Positions 35,471 through 46,380 are shown, counted from the first letter of the stretch. The stretch is 64,000 bases of DNA from Alligator mississippiensis (GCF_030867095.1 NC_081828.1:218829978-218893977); one strand, 5' to 3'. The notes: generated from the sequence alone by a model not told the origin. Made by a program: numbers and translations.

Positions 35471-37393
35471 TGTGTGTGTTAAGGCAGAGTAGAATGAATG
35501 CAGCAGGGATAGTACCCTGTAACAGGGGGCCTTCCCAGTGCTGATTAGATCTCAGCCTGCCCACTTGTTTGTGGGCCAACCTCCCACCACTCTTTCTCTT
35601 GCCACAACTTGATGAAAAAATTATTCCCAGGCAGAAGGCTTCCCATTTAGGCCCAGCCAGGAACATCAATCCCCTGGAACTTCTCCATTTGATTCTCAAG
35701 CTCCTTTTCTATGGGGAACATCTGGCTAAGGATGGTATCACCACTGCTTCTGGGTTGAGGGTGGGGATCCTGCCTTATCCCCCTGCTCAGCAGACAGAGG
35801 CAAAACATCAGGGGAAACTAAGTCACCTTCCCCCACCATGATCCGCGGGCTGGGGAATTGGCTCCACGGCAAGACCCAGAGGGTGGTGGTCAATGGGAGT
35901 CAATTGTATTGGTGCGCTGTGACCAGTGGTGTCCCACAAGGCTCTGTCCTAGGGCCTATGCTATTTAACATTTTCATCAATGATATGGATACTGGTGTCA
36001 GAAGTGGGCTGGCCAAGTTTGCCGATGACACCAAACTCTGGGGTTAAGCATCCCCACCTGAGGATAGGAGGGTTATCCAGGCAGATCTGAACAGACTCAT
36101 GAAATGGGCAGAAAAGAACCTGATTGTGTTCAACACCAAAAAATGCAAGGTTCTCCACCTTGGGAGGAAAAACCTGCAGCATCCTTATAGGCTTAGAAGT
36201 GCTATGCTGGTTAGCACTACAGATGAAAGGGACTTGGGGGTCACGATTGACCACAAGATGAACATGAGCCTGCAGTGCGATGCTGCGGTTAGTAAAGTGA
36301 GCAAAACAATGGCATGCATCCATAGATGCTTCTCAAGCAAATCCAGGGACATCATTCTCCCACTGTACTCATCCTTGGTGAGGCCACAGCTGGCGTACTG
36401 CGTCCAGTTTTGGGCTCCACAATTCAAATTCCACAATTCTCCTTCTTCTGTGGAGAAGTCTGAGAGAGTCAGAGAAGAGCCAAGCACATGATCGGAGGTC
36501 AGGAAAACAGACCTTATGATGACAGGCTGAGAGCCATGGGGCTCTTCAACCTGGAAAAGCGCAGGCTCAGGGGTGATCTGGTGGCCACCTATTAGTTTAT
36601 CAGGGGTACTCATCAAGATCTGGGGAAACATCTGTTCACCAGAGCACCCCAAGGGACGACAAGATCGAATGGTCACAAACTCCACTTTGACTGATTCAGG
36701 CTGGACATAAGAAAGAACTTCTTCACTGTCTGAGCTCCCAAGGTTTGGAATAGACTGCCTCCGGAGGTGGTTCAAGCACCCACTTTGAATGCCTTCAAGG
36801 CACATTTGGATGCTTATCTTGCTGGGATCCTATGATCTCTGCTGACTTCCTGCCCCTGGGGCAGGGGGCTGGACTCAATGATTCTCTGGGATCCCTTCCA
36901 GCCCAAATGTCTATGAAATCTATGAAATTTCCAAGAAGAGAGAGTAGGAAGAGAGTGACTAGGAAGCTAGCCACTTCAGCCAGTATCTTTCACACGCTGT
37001 TGCTTCCAGACAGACAGCTCACAAAAGGGAGAGGAAGGCTTTACAGAGCCTTATATGCTGTTTCTACTTCCCTCCCACAGAGCACTGTGATTGGAAGATA
37101 ACTTAGGGAAAAATCACAGTCACTGGCCAGCTACAGATGTCCGTAAAAGAACAGTATTTCCCCTCCTCCTCCCCACCTCCCTCTTCTTAGGTTCTGTTTC
37201 CCCACAAGACCGCCTTTCTGAATTGCCAAATTGCTGAATCTTCTCCCAATCTTTTCCTAATTTATTTGGATGCTTTGAATGAATCCAGGGCTTTTAATGG
37301 GTCTCCCAATTCAATTTGGATTCAATGATTTGGCTGCTGAATCAGGCTGAATCTTCTCCAAATTGAATTGGCGACCAAAGCTTCGCCCATGCT
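35471..37393 (-). mobile_element. Internally deleted hAT element, split by CR1
   Basis: Read on the - strand, 37393-36930 matches the left 400 bp of the hAT at 3301-3700, including the TATATGCTGTTTCT and CACTGGCCAGCTACAGATGT segments, and is longer at its tip (ATGGGCGAAGCTTTGG). Left of the CR1, 35835-35760 matches the N-terminal coding part (TGCCTCTGTCTGCTGAG, ATAAGGCAGGATC) and about 35700 matches position 5320 of the first copy. About 1.2 kb of transposase is therefore missing, making it nonautonomous. Confidence 0.7.
35836..36927 (+). mobile_element. CR1 LINE 3' half inserted in the hAT derivative
   Basis: The + strand reads [29 protein letters not shown] with a stop directly after, WAEKNLIVFNTKKCKVLHLG and QCDAAVSKVSKTM, ending in TCTATGAAATCTATGAAAT. 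The catalytic box is preserved but the frame has a stop and frameshifts near 36430 and 36590. Confidence 0.88.
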
Positions 37394-39552
37394 TACTTTC
37401 CACTATATTAAGAACTTTCTGAACTCAAATCCAATTTTTTTCCAATCCTTCCTAGTTTCAGTTCATAGAATCATAAAAAATATACCTGGAAGTGATGCCA
37501 GGAGGTCACTTTTATTCCAAACCCACGCTTTAGGGAGTATCATCCCAATCCAAACCATCCTTAAATATTTCACGAACAACTGTTACAGGAGATATTCTTA
37601 AATATTTCATGAACAACCATCATACAACTACCAAGCATAACAACTTAAACGTGAAAAACATCCCTTTAGTTTGCCACAGACACATCACAGAGACAAAGAC
37701 ACTGTTATTGTCCTGATACTGGAAGAACTTTATTGGAATGTGCTTTCATGTATACGAGACAGAACAAACTAGGCCAAAAAATGAATTAAAATATGTTTCA
37801 TTTATCTGATCGTCCTTAGAGTTAAATAGTCATTTCTTTTTCAGATTCATAAAATAATATCTAGCTTTCTTGACCATCTTGACAACACATCCAGTACTTC
37901 ACTGAAAATTATTTCTTCATCTGAGCTGATAATTTTAGCTAGAGTTAAAAACAGCCTGCAGGGCTGTGCAATGGAGACTAAATGACTGGGATCCACTAAC
38001 AGACAGCAGAACAGCAGAAGAAAAGATAGTTTGACTAGTGCAAATCAAAACAGTTAAAAAGGAGAGAGGATTATTAACACCTGTGGGATGAAGAGTTTAG
38101 AAGGAATCAGATATATTATAATGAGCCATGACATCAATATACTCTGTCAACTGTTGCCTGAATAAAAATGCTGCTGCCATGGGCAGGTACTGTTTTTTGT
38201 TTAGATGGAGCAGAAATCAAAGGGGTGGATGGAGGGGATGCAAATACACCTTGACTCCCTCCACCTCAGCACTGTAGGCTCAAGGACATATTTTCCTCTG
38301 TTCTGAGAAGCTGATGAGGCCAGAGCTCTGTCCAGGCAGCAAAACTCCCTTTACCAAGACTGCTTGCCTGCAGGAGGAAGACTGCAATTGAGACAAGTAC
38401 CATCAACGATGGACAAGCTTGGAATGACATACAGGCCTAGAACCACTTACCAAGGTCATCTGGAAATGCTCACAGTCACCAGTGCTAAACACAAAGGTCT
38501 ACAAGGGGGCCTCGTGTCACTCTCTTTCTCTTTTGCTTTTCCTATTTCTCCTCTTGGTTCTGTATGTATGAACTTCTCTAACTGTACATTACCACAAATG
38601 AACTTTACGGAAACATTGCTGATATCTTGCAAAATATCAAAATAATTTACACCTTGTTATACCATGTCAGACTGTGAGCTTGAGAGTGTCGGGACCTTAT
38701 GTTTCATTACAAAGATGCCATGCTTGGTGCTGCAGAATTTGAACTGCTGTGATGATTGAAGATATCACACAGGTCCCTGTACAAGTCTCCAAGGGACTTC
38801 CAAGATCCATCCAAGTCTCTGTACAAATTCTGTTCTCTGATACCTGGTAGTAAATCTAAGGTACTGCTCAGAAGCCAGTTAAAACACACAGCTGCAAAAC
38901 TTCATTGGGAACAAGTACATTGGTCCAAATCTGCATTATCCACTTACACAAGTGGAGACCACAAAATCCTAGAGGTGAAACGGGCCTCAGGGTTCATCTG
39001 GTCCATGCACCTGGATCCACTGCACAAACACATGTCCAACCTCTATTGGAAATTCTCCAACAAAGGACATCCCACAGCTTCTTAGGTAGGTTGTCCCACT
39101 GTCCTGATGCTCTTACAGGCAGGAAATACTTCCTGAGACTTTAACTGAATTTGCTTTGCTGTAGAACAAACCTACCTCAGGCACTGTCCTGTGTGGCAAA
39201 GAGCAGCCATTTTTGTTGTTCATCACTCTGACAGCCTTTAGACTTGGTGAGACCTGATATTATGTTGTGCTCTTCCCCGCTGTAGCCTCTTCTGCAGAGG
39301 GGATAAGCTTTGTAAACCCAGGTGAGCTTCAGTTGGAAGCAGACCCAGCAAAGTTAAACTGTTCTGCTGTAAATTTTAGTAAAGAGAAAGTACTAATCAC
39401 CTGAACTGTGTTTAGTACAAAGGTGCTACACTGATGAGGCAAACCACGCATCTGTTTGATTGGCTCTTAAGCATCAGCACAATAAAAATGATTAACAATA
39501 GTAACATTGGGGTGATGCTGGCTGGAGAACTGAGATGACACACAATTAATGT
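37394..39552. other. Probable 3' flank and UTR of the - strand GIMAP gene, with LINE relics
   Basis: No coding gene is seen. Old LINE 3' ends are suspected at 37460-37620 and 38960-39180 (cleavage-site-like words, CTCAGGGTTCATCTGGTCCA). A - strand AATAAA (37729-37734) is the best poly(A) candidate I noticed for the GIMAP gene; it would give a long 3' UTR of about 1.8 kb. Confidence 0.4.
37729..37734 (-). terminator. Candidate poly(A) signal of the - strand GIMAP gene
   Basis: AATAAA on the - strand, 1.8 kb past the stop codon. No other canonical hexamer was noticed closer on this strand, but I did not check exhaustively. Confidence 0.3.
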
Positions 39553-40325
39553 CTAAAGAAGGAAAACAAGAAGGAGAACAATAAGAAATGCAACACAAAT
39601 AGCAAAAAGAACCCCCAGATATTTTTTAGAGATGCATTTCTCAGCCTGTACCCTGGCTATATTGCATCCTTTCATGTGGTCTCTCAATCTCTCTTCAGTT
39701 ATGCTTGGTTCCAGATGCATCTTGTTGGAATAATAGCCACCTCCATTCTGCTGGACCATCCTCTGGATCATGTCCATCAGCTCATTAGCCTGCTCATTCT
39801 GTTCTTCCCCTGTTGCTCTGTTGTTGAAGGCACAGAATCGCTCCCCACACTTCCGGATCAGGGCCTGAAGATCTTTGTTGCGTAACTGTGTCACATATTC
39901 CTTCAGGGACCCATTTCCCAAGTCTTCTTTCCGGGTGAATAAGATGATGGTGTGCTTCAGGACTTCCTTCCCAAACACATCCTGGACCCTCTTCACAGCT
40001 GCCTTGTCCTCCTCAGTGTAACGGCCCAGCTGGGTCACCAGCACGAGTGCGTGGGGTCCCGGCTGGGAGAGTGCGAGGCAGTGCTTGACTTCTTCGTAGA
40101 TTTCTGCATTGCAGCTGTGGGGGTTAAACAGATCTGGGGTGTCAATCACCATGATTCCTTGTTCTTTGCGCCTGCCTTGTCCTTTCTCACACCTCATGGT
40201 TACTGCCTTTGCCCCAAGTTGGGATTTGAACAGGTTCTGCCCAAGGAGGGTGTTTCCAGTTGCACTTCTCCCACCACCACTTTTGCCAACAAGGATGATT
40301 CTCAGTTCTGAGTTCCTGTGGTCAC
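39553..40325 (-). CDS. Tail-anchored GIMAP GTPase, main coding exon
   Basis: This AIG1/GIMAP exon is open from the acceptor (TTCTCCCCAG, AG at 40326-40327) to the TAG at 39553-39555, entered in phase 1 (G|GT GAC CAC). It has switch II DTPD (about 40132-40143), the conserved block PGPHALVLVTQLGRYTEED, guanine-specificity TRKED and FNNRATGEEQ. It ends in a 20-residue hydrophobic helix (LGVLFAICVAFLIVLLLVFL) that should anchor it by its tail in a membrane, as in GIMAP1 and GIMAP5. Odd point: the P-loop reads GKSGGGRS, with the normally invariant Lys replaced by Arg (AGA, 40267-40269), so nucleotide binding or hydrolysis may be altered. Upstream on the same strand lies the array of phase-compatible mini-exons, which I propose as its N-terminal coding part. 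The orthologue is not assigned. Confidence 0.93.
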
Positions 40326-42236
40326 CTGGGGAGAAGGGAACAAGCCTAACAGTCACACATCTGTATAGGCAGGAATTCTGAGTGGGATTGGTATACAATT
40401 CTTAATTAACTCAAACTAACACCTTTAGGAGCCAGAAGACCCAAAGTAAACAGACCACTGGTTCTAAACCAGGGTGCTGTGTCCCACTGGGGTGCCTTGA
40501 GACCCTTTGAATGGGTTCTTCAAAGTACCCAACAATGTTAGCTCTGCAAAGTGTGCAAGCAGGATTAAGAAGAGAAATTCAGGGATTGCAGATACCAACC
40601 CACAGTTTCAAATCATCCTGCACTGCTGACAGTCTGAGCTGAGCTTTCAGAGCTCTTTGAAACAGAAGATTGGCTATAGGATTTCTATGTAGTCAAAAAA
40701 TGAGTGAAAAATAAGAGCTGGCATTTCTCAAAGGGGCGCACAACGTAACAAGAGGTTCTTTGAGATGGTCAAGGGCACAAGTCTTGAATCTGTGGTTGTC
40801 TTTCCATCCCCATCCCTTTGCAGAACCTCACACTTAGCTGCCTCACACTTAATGCCACATACATGTGGGCTCCAAAATATTCATGCTTATACTCTCAGGC
40901 GGTTCAAGTGCTGAGGCAAGGGACCGAGTCAGAGAGGGTATGGGTGACATTTAAACAAGAGGTAGGGGTTCATTTCATTGTCCAGCCCATTGGAGCCATG
41001 ACCAAAAATGCTGTCATACTTTTCCCGGGATGACTGGTGGACATCCTCCCCACAAAGTTTATGAACGGCCCAAATAATGCCCTTAACTATGTTAAAATAC
41101 TACACTAAGGTCTGTATGTCATGCTAAGCTGAGGCTTATTTACAACAGGTAAAATACAAAACATTTATGCTGACTTCACAGGGCAAGCATAGCTAGTCCA
41201 TCTGAGACAAAACAATGTGGTATCCCTTCCAGTGTATCTTCTATATTCATAAGAATTTCAACCTGGCTCCTAGGTGTCTGGTTACTCCTTAAAACTTTGT
41301 TTTTCAGGTTGTTAATCAGTTTCTCGAGATGTTCCAAACCAGATAACCCCTTTTCACTGAAAAAGTAATTCATTCAAATTGAAACTGTTTATATAACAGA
41401 ACTTTCCCTATCAGTGATGTCTTGCTTATGCAATCACACAATTAAAAGAATGCATTGAAGAGCTTGGGCTCAGGGTATAAGAAAGCTGTAAACCAGCAAA
41501 CAGTGTGCTTCAAGAGGGAGAATTCTCTCTGACACCATCCGCTGCTGTTCTCAAGGAACAGGGATTTCCTGTTCCTTGAAAAGCGGGAGTATTTTACTTT
41601 CTCTACTTCCCATTCCCCACTTGCTCTGCAGTAATGCTCCTTTTACCTAAGCCAAAGATCCTTGTAAATCCCAAAAATACTGTGCAGTCTGCTAATTAAG
41701 ACGCTACCACTACTAGGACGGATAGGGCAAAAGACTGGGACGCGCTGAGTTTGAGACACTTAAGGTGAATAGCTTGTATAGGCTGATTGACCCACTTTGT
41801 CTGAGATGTGCCCTAATGAACTGAATGCTAGCCCATGAGTGTGTCAGCTGGACACAACCTGATTCAAAGATATTCTGTTCACTTGTGTGCGTGTGTTTGG
41901 CTGCGTTTTATTCTTGGCCCGATGAACTGATTCCAGGCATATGAGGGTGTCAGCCTGTACATACAGATCAACCCAGATGGGTCAGGCGTGTCACATTAAT
42001 CTGTGTGTGTGTGTATGTATCTAACTGATTTGGTGGCTGCAGTAACCGAGCACAATTGAAACTGAGTCCTGCATGATAGCTCCATTGGGGAATGAGGATT
42101 TGCAGAAGAGAGAGATACAGCTCGATTTAAAAATACAAGTTACACAAGCAGCACATGGATAGAATTAGACAGACCGTAGAAATATACCCCTAATAAATGA
42201 GCGCACCCCTAAGTGATGGGCAAATCTAGTAACAGA
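40326..42236 (-). other. Intron upstream of the GTPase exon
   Basis: 40326-41000 is homologous to the flanks at 42290-42900 and 62030-62500, so the duplication includes intron. 41900-42060 is repeated at 52900-53080 (AGGGTGTCAGCCTGTACATA, a GT run, then ATAGCTCCATTGGGG). 41040-41900 appears to occur once. No exon with good splice sites was found in it. Confidence 0.55.
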
Positions 42237-42286
42237 CAATTCTCATCTGTGAGTTCCTGTGGTCTCCCTCCCAGGGTGAGGGAATA
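42237..42286 (-). pseudogene. Tiny GTPase-exon remnant
   Basis: The - strand carries GACCACAGGAACTCACAGAT and GAGAATTGTC, the first 45 nt of the GTPase exon, with a damaged acceptor. Homology ends at 42237. It marks one boundary of a duplicated unit. Confidence 0.7.
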
Positions 42287-43193
42287 AACCTCATGGTCAC
42301 AACATCTTTGCACAGGCAGGAAAGATAAATGAAATAGATATACAATTCTTAATTACCCAATGCAACCAGGCTATACACTGGGGAAAAGAGGCCTAGAACA
42401 AACAGATGACCAATTCTCAACCAGGGTGCTGAGGCCCTCCCGGGTGCCTTCAGAATCTTTGAAGGGTTCTTCACGGTGCCCTACAACGTGAGCACTGTCA
42501 GTGTGCAAGCTCAATTCAGAAGATAAACCCAGGGACTGTAAATAGCAATCCACAGAGGTCAAACCATGCTGCCCTGCTGAAAGTAGTAGCTCAAATATCT
42601 GAGATCTTGGCAACAGATGACTTGCACTAGGGTTTGCGTGCAGTCAAAAAAATAGTGAAAAGTAAGAGCTGGCATTTTCCAAGGGGGCCTAGAATGTATC
42701 AAGAGGTTCTTTAAGATGGTGGGGGGCAAGGGGACAGGTCTTGAGTCTGTGGTTTTCTTTCCATCCCCATTGCTTTGCAGAACCTCACACATAGCTGTCT
42801 CACACCTGCTGCCACATACACATGGGCCCCAAAACATACATGCCAGCTCTCTCAGGCCATTCAAGTGCCCAAAATTCATCTCCTCCATTAGCGGTTTGAT
42901 CATTGGCATAGAGCTAAAATTGGAGAAGGCAGATTTAACAGCTGTCTTTCCTGCTGTGGAACTAGCTTTTTGAGTCCCACTGCTGCTTTGATAAAAGAGC
43001 AGGATGATGGGAAGCTGCCTTGATAAGCTTCGGTGGCTGAGCCAGAAGAAGGCCCAAGGGCCACATGAGTTTGTTTTCCCAGAGTAGGGAAACCAGTAGT
43101 GGCTGGTACAGGTGCACAGAGGTACAATGATGACCTGTTCCCAGTTCGGGTCAGAGGATTATGCAGAGGAGTTATGAAAGTGGTGAGACTTAC

Positions 43194-43256
43194 CCGAGGT
43201 GAGGTCTGGCACAGGACTGTCACTTTCCGGGTCATGTGGCATTTCTTGAGCTTCAC
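43194..43256 (-). CDS. Candidate mini-exon copy 1 (EAQ type)
   Basis: Acceptor CTCTTCCAG and donor CGG|GTAAGTCTC enclose 63 nt, phase 1 to phase 1. It reads EAQEMPHDPESDSPVPDLTS. It is the copy closest to the GTPase exon (intron about 2.9 kb) and splices to it in frame, forming Gly at the junction. The acceptor has an excellent pyrimidine tract. Confidence 0.55.
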
Positions 43257-43377
43257 CTGGAAGAGAAAGGAGAAGCAGAGAACTGGCTAATTGGATCTGC
43301 CCCAAGAAGACAGGATTTCCTCTCCAGTGGGGACATAATGCTTGGACTGAGCCACGGGGCATTGTTAGCTGTCTTAC

Positions 43378-43414
43378 CTGCTGCAGAACTGGCCATTTTA
43401 CTCCCACCACTGCT
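43378..43414 (-). CDS. Candidate start exon (37 nt) with ATG
   Basis: TTTTCTCAG acceptor and GCAGCAG|GTAAGA donor enclose 37 nt with AAAATGGCC (A at -3, G at +4, a good initiation context). It gives MASSAAG joined in frame to the next 63-nt block. Only 3 of 9 companions keep this ATG, so start-exon use is an inference. Frame 0 without the ATG is also open (SSGGSKMASSAAG). Confidence 0.35.
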
Positions 43415-43624
43415 CTGAGAAAAGAGCAGGATGATGGGAAGCTGCCTTGATAGGCTTTGGTGGCTGAGCCAGAAGGCAAAGGCCAAGGGGTCACGTGAGC
43501 TTGTTTTCCCTGAGTGGGGAAACTGGTAGTGGCTGGTAGAGGTGCACAGAGGTACAGTGATGACCTGTTCCCAGTTGGGGGTCAGAGGATAATGCAGAAG
43601 AGATCTGAAAGTGGTGAGACTTAC

Positions 43625-43687
43625 GTGTGGTGAGGTCTATCACAAGAGTGTCACTGTCTGGCAAATGCGGCATTTCTTGAGATTTAC
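43625..43687 (-). CDS. Candidate mini-exon copy 2 (KSQ type)
   Basis: 63 nt, phase 1-1, acceptor CTTCTAG, donor CAC|GTAAGTCTC. It reads KSQEMPHLPDSDTLVIDLTT. The VIDLT core after an acidic Ser/Asp stretch is a textbook SUMO-interacting motif. The junction residue to the next block would be Arg, not Gly. Confidence 0.5.
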
Positions 43688-44054
43688 CTAGAAGGGGAAG
43701 GAGAAGCAGAGAATTGGCTAATGGGATCTGTCCCGGGAAGACAGGGTTTCCTCTCCAGCAGGGACAAAATAGCAGGACTGAGCCAGGGGGCTGTGTTCCC
43801 TGTCGTACATGCTGCAGAACTGGCATTTTTACTCCCACCACTGCTCTGAGAAAAGCGCAGGATGATGGGAAGCTGCCTTGATAGGCTTCAGTGGATGAGC
43901 CAGAAGGAAAAGGCCTAGGGGTCACGTGAGTTTGTTTTCCTGGAGTGGGAAACTGGTAGGGGCATGCACAGCTGCACAGAGGTGCAAGGATGACCGAACC
44001 CCAGTCAGGGATCAGAGGGTTGCACAGAGGAGATGTGAGAGTGATAAGACTTAC

Positions 44055-44117
44055 CCGAGGTGATGTCTGGCACAAGAGTGTCACAATCTGGTGAATGCGG
44101 CATTTCATGACCATTAC
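44055..44117 (-). CDS. Candidate mini-exon copy 3 (NGH type)
   Basis: 63 nt, phase 1-1, acceptor CTTCTAG, donor CGG|GTAAGTCTC. It reads NGHEMPHSPDCDTLVPDITS, with the Cys found in all NGH/NSH copies. Confidence 0.5.
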
Positions 44118-44250
44118 CTAGAAGGGCAAGGAGAAGCAAAGAATCGGATAAGAGGATCTGCCCCAGGAAGATGGGGTTTTGTCTCCAGTGCAGCAAAATA
44201 CCGGGACTGAGCCAGTTATATTGGTGATGTTTTATTGTCACTCCCATGCA

Positions 44251-45305
44251 AGTGATTATGAAGTAGCACTGGGACTCCAGCGTTTAAATCAGTGCCGACC
44301 ACGTGGTATAAATGAGCATAACCAGAGAAGGAATTTACTCTGAAATTAAAAAGGCTGCATAGAACTAATGATTGATCAAAATTGGGGCCTCTTAGGATAT
44401 CAGTCTAATTAAAGAAAATGTGCAGTGCGGAGGTACTAGACAATTTCAGTAGCTAATAAGACTGTGTTGGTGAACTAAAGCAAGACACTAGTTACCCACT
44501 AGTTACCCACTTTTCAGCCATATAGCCTAGTGGTTGGGGCACCTTGATCATACGACTGGGGACCTCTGATTTAGGACCCTGTAGGCAAAGATACTTTGAA
44601 CCCATATTCCCCTCTTCCTAACAATGCATTATGGGATACGAGCCCAAAGGCTTGTTTTGTGCCAGGACAATGGTCCTGTCTTCAACTCCCTTGTGGAGGC
44701 TGGAACGGAATCTGAGCTCCCTGAGGCTCTCCAGTTCTTTAGATCCAGCAAATATCAGTGAACTCCCATGACAAGTGTGTGCATTCCTCCCCGCAGCCCT
44801 ATTACATATGTCCACCAGGCTGCTGCCATGTTACTGCTGTTATTTGTTACTTTATGAGCTCGGTTGTAAGACTGTAAGGTTAGGAGGGACTTCACATCGT
44901 CATATAGTGCAGTCCACTGCTACAGGCAGGATTGTCCTAGATTAAACCATCCGAGGCAAGTGTCTGTCCAACAAAGGACCAGAGGAAAGTAGGGCTGGAA
45001 GGGACTTCATGAGGGCATTGTGTCAAAGAGATCTTGATTTAATGGGGCACCAGCAGGTGTTCAGGTAGTGATGTAATGGGAGCTGAATAGGGCTGCATTT
45101 AAGTGCTTGAAAGGTGAAGTCTGATCTGGCCCTGGGTCATTCGGCCATAAATAAGATGGTCTGTGCAGAGAGAAATCTTGGGTGCTTGACTTGGCAAACT
45201 TAATCATATTCTTTTAACTTTTGCAGGTGTTTTCAACCTTTTTAGACTCCTGCTACCCCCTTACCTCCACTGAACAATGCCAGCTCTCAGCTGTCATGTT
45301 TTTTG
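44251..45305. repeat. Array linker 1
   Basis: Sequence repeated between clusters: TTTAAATCAGTGCCGACCAC start, a tRNA-A-box-like TAGCCTAGTGG (44524-44534), an AGGAGGGACTTCACAT segment resembling an old CR1 3' end, and an end shared with 61500-61620. No coding use is supported. Confidence 0.7.
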
Positions 45306-45329
45306 ATATATGAAAGTGGTGAGACTTAC

Positions 45330-45392
45330 CCAAGGTGAGGTCTGGCACAGGAGTGTCACTATCCTGTTCATGTGGCATTTCTTGAGCTTCAC
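45330..45392 (-). CDS. Candidate mini-exon copy 4 (EAQ type)
   Basis: 63 nt, phase 1-1, acceptor CTCTTCCAG, donor TGG|GTAAGTCTC. It reads EAQEMPHEQDSDTPVPDLTL. Confidence 0.55.
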
Positions 45393-45513
45393 CTGGAAGA
45401 GAAAGGAGAAGCAGAGAATTGGCTAAGGGGATCTGCCCCAAGAAGACAGGATTTCCTCTCCAGTGGGGACATAATGCTTGGACTGAGCCAAGGGGCTGTG
45501 TTAGCTGTCTTAC

Positions 45514-45550
45514 CTGCTGCAGAACTGGCCATTTTACTCCCACCACTGCT
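45514..45550 (-). CDS. Candidate start exon (37 nt) with ATG
   Basis: Identical in layout to 43378-43414: TTTTCTCAG acceptor, AAAATGGCC, GCAGCAG|GTAAGA donor; joins copy 4 in frame as MASSAAG. Confidence 0.35.
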
Positions 45551-45760
45551 CTGAGAAAAGAGCAGGATGATGGGAAGCTGCCTTGATAGGCTTCGGTGGC
45601 TGAACCAGAAGGCAAAGGCCAAGTGGTCACGTGAGGTTGTTTTCCCATAGCGGGGAAACCAGTAGTGGCTGGTAGAGGTGCACAGAGGTACAGTGATGAC
45701 CTGTTCCCAGTTGGGGGTCAGAGGATTATGCAGAGGAGATATGAAAGTGGTGAGACTTAC

Positions 45761-45823
45761 CCGAGGTGAGGTCTGGCACAGGAGTGTCACTACCCGTTTG
45801 AGGTGGCATTTCTTGAGCTTCAC
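45761..45823 (-). CDS. Candidate mini-exon copy 5 (EAQ type)
   Basis: 63 nt, phase 1-1, acceptor CTTCTAG, donor CGG|GTAAGTCTC. It reads EAQEMPPQTGSDTPVPDLTS; the His after EMP is replaced by Pro. Confidence 0.55.
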
Positions 45824-45944
45824 CTAGAAGGGAAAGGAGAAGCAGAGAATTGGCTAATGGGATCTGCCCCAGGAAGACAGGATTTCCTCTCCAGTCGGGA
45901 CAAAATGCTGGGACTGAGCCAAGGGGCATTGTTAGCTGTCTTAC

Positions 45945-45981
45945 CTGCTGCAGAACTGGCCATTTTACTCCCACCACTGCT
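45945..45981 (-). CDS. Candidate start exon (37 nt) with ATG
   Basis: Third companion block with AAAATGGCC, good acceptor and GTAAGA donor. It would start a product reading MASSAAG, then copy 5, and further blocks. Confidence 0.35.
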
Positions 45982-46191
45982 CTGAGAAAGGAGCAGGATG
46001 ATGGGAAGCTGCCTTGATAGGCTTCGGTGCCTGAGCCAGAAGGCCAAGGCCAGGTTGTCTCGTGAGTTTGTTTTGCCTGAGTGGGGAAACTGGTAGGGGC
46101 TGGTAGAGGTGCACAGAGGTACAGTGATGACCTGTTCCCAGTTGGGGGTCAGAGGATAATGCAGAAGAGATCTGAAAGTGGTGAGACTTAC

Positions 46192-46254
46192 CCGAGGTGA
46201 GGTCTGGCACAGGAGTGTCACTGTCCGGTGTATGCGGCATTTCTGGAGATTTAC
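46192..46254 (-). CDS. Candidate mini-exon copy 6 (KSP variant)
   Basis: 63 nt, phase 1-1, acceptor CTTCTAG, donor CGG|GTAAGTCTC. It reads KSPEMPHTPDSDTPVPDLTS, a blend of KSQ-type start and EAQ-type end that suggests exchange between units. Confidence 0.5.
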
Positions 46255-46380
46255 CTAGAAGGGCAAGGAGAAGAAAGAATCAGCTAATGGGATCTGCCCC
46301 AGGAAGATGTGGTTTCCTCTCCAGTGCAGACAAAATACTGGGACAGAGCCAGTTATATTGGCGATGTTTTATTGTCACTC

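Larger units (their letters stand above)
42940..44250 (-). repeat. Array cluster 1: 430-431 bp units (63-nt and 37-nt blocks)
   Basis: Three 63-nt blocks begin 431 and 430 bp apart, each with a 37-nt companion (42951-42987, 43378-43414, 43809-43845). The first companion has lost both splice sites (AA acceptor, GA donor) and the third has a weak GTACGA donor. A fourth companion position near 44200 is too diverged to splice. The order of 63-nt types is EAQ, KSQ, NGH. Confidence 0.85.
45306..46380 (-). repeat. Array cluster 2: 431-bp units
   Basis: Three 63-nt blocks at exactly 431-bp spacing with two intact 37-nt companions, both carrying ATG; a third companion position near 46350 is degenerate. 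The two EAQ units are very similar to each other and to copy 1, so this is the youngest-looking part of the array. Confidence 0.88.

Noticed and set aside
41176..41373. A 65-codon - strand frame in the intron (LEHLEKLINNLKNKVL)
   Set aside because: Coiled-coil-like, but single, short and without splice sites or known homology; not reported as a gene.
43491..44114. A 207-codon open frame on the - strand running through one and a half array units
   Set aside because: It reads through strong splice sites and passes from one frame of the 63-nt block to another because the 431-bp period is not a multiple of 3. Splicing of the short blocks explains the conserved lengths and donors better.
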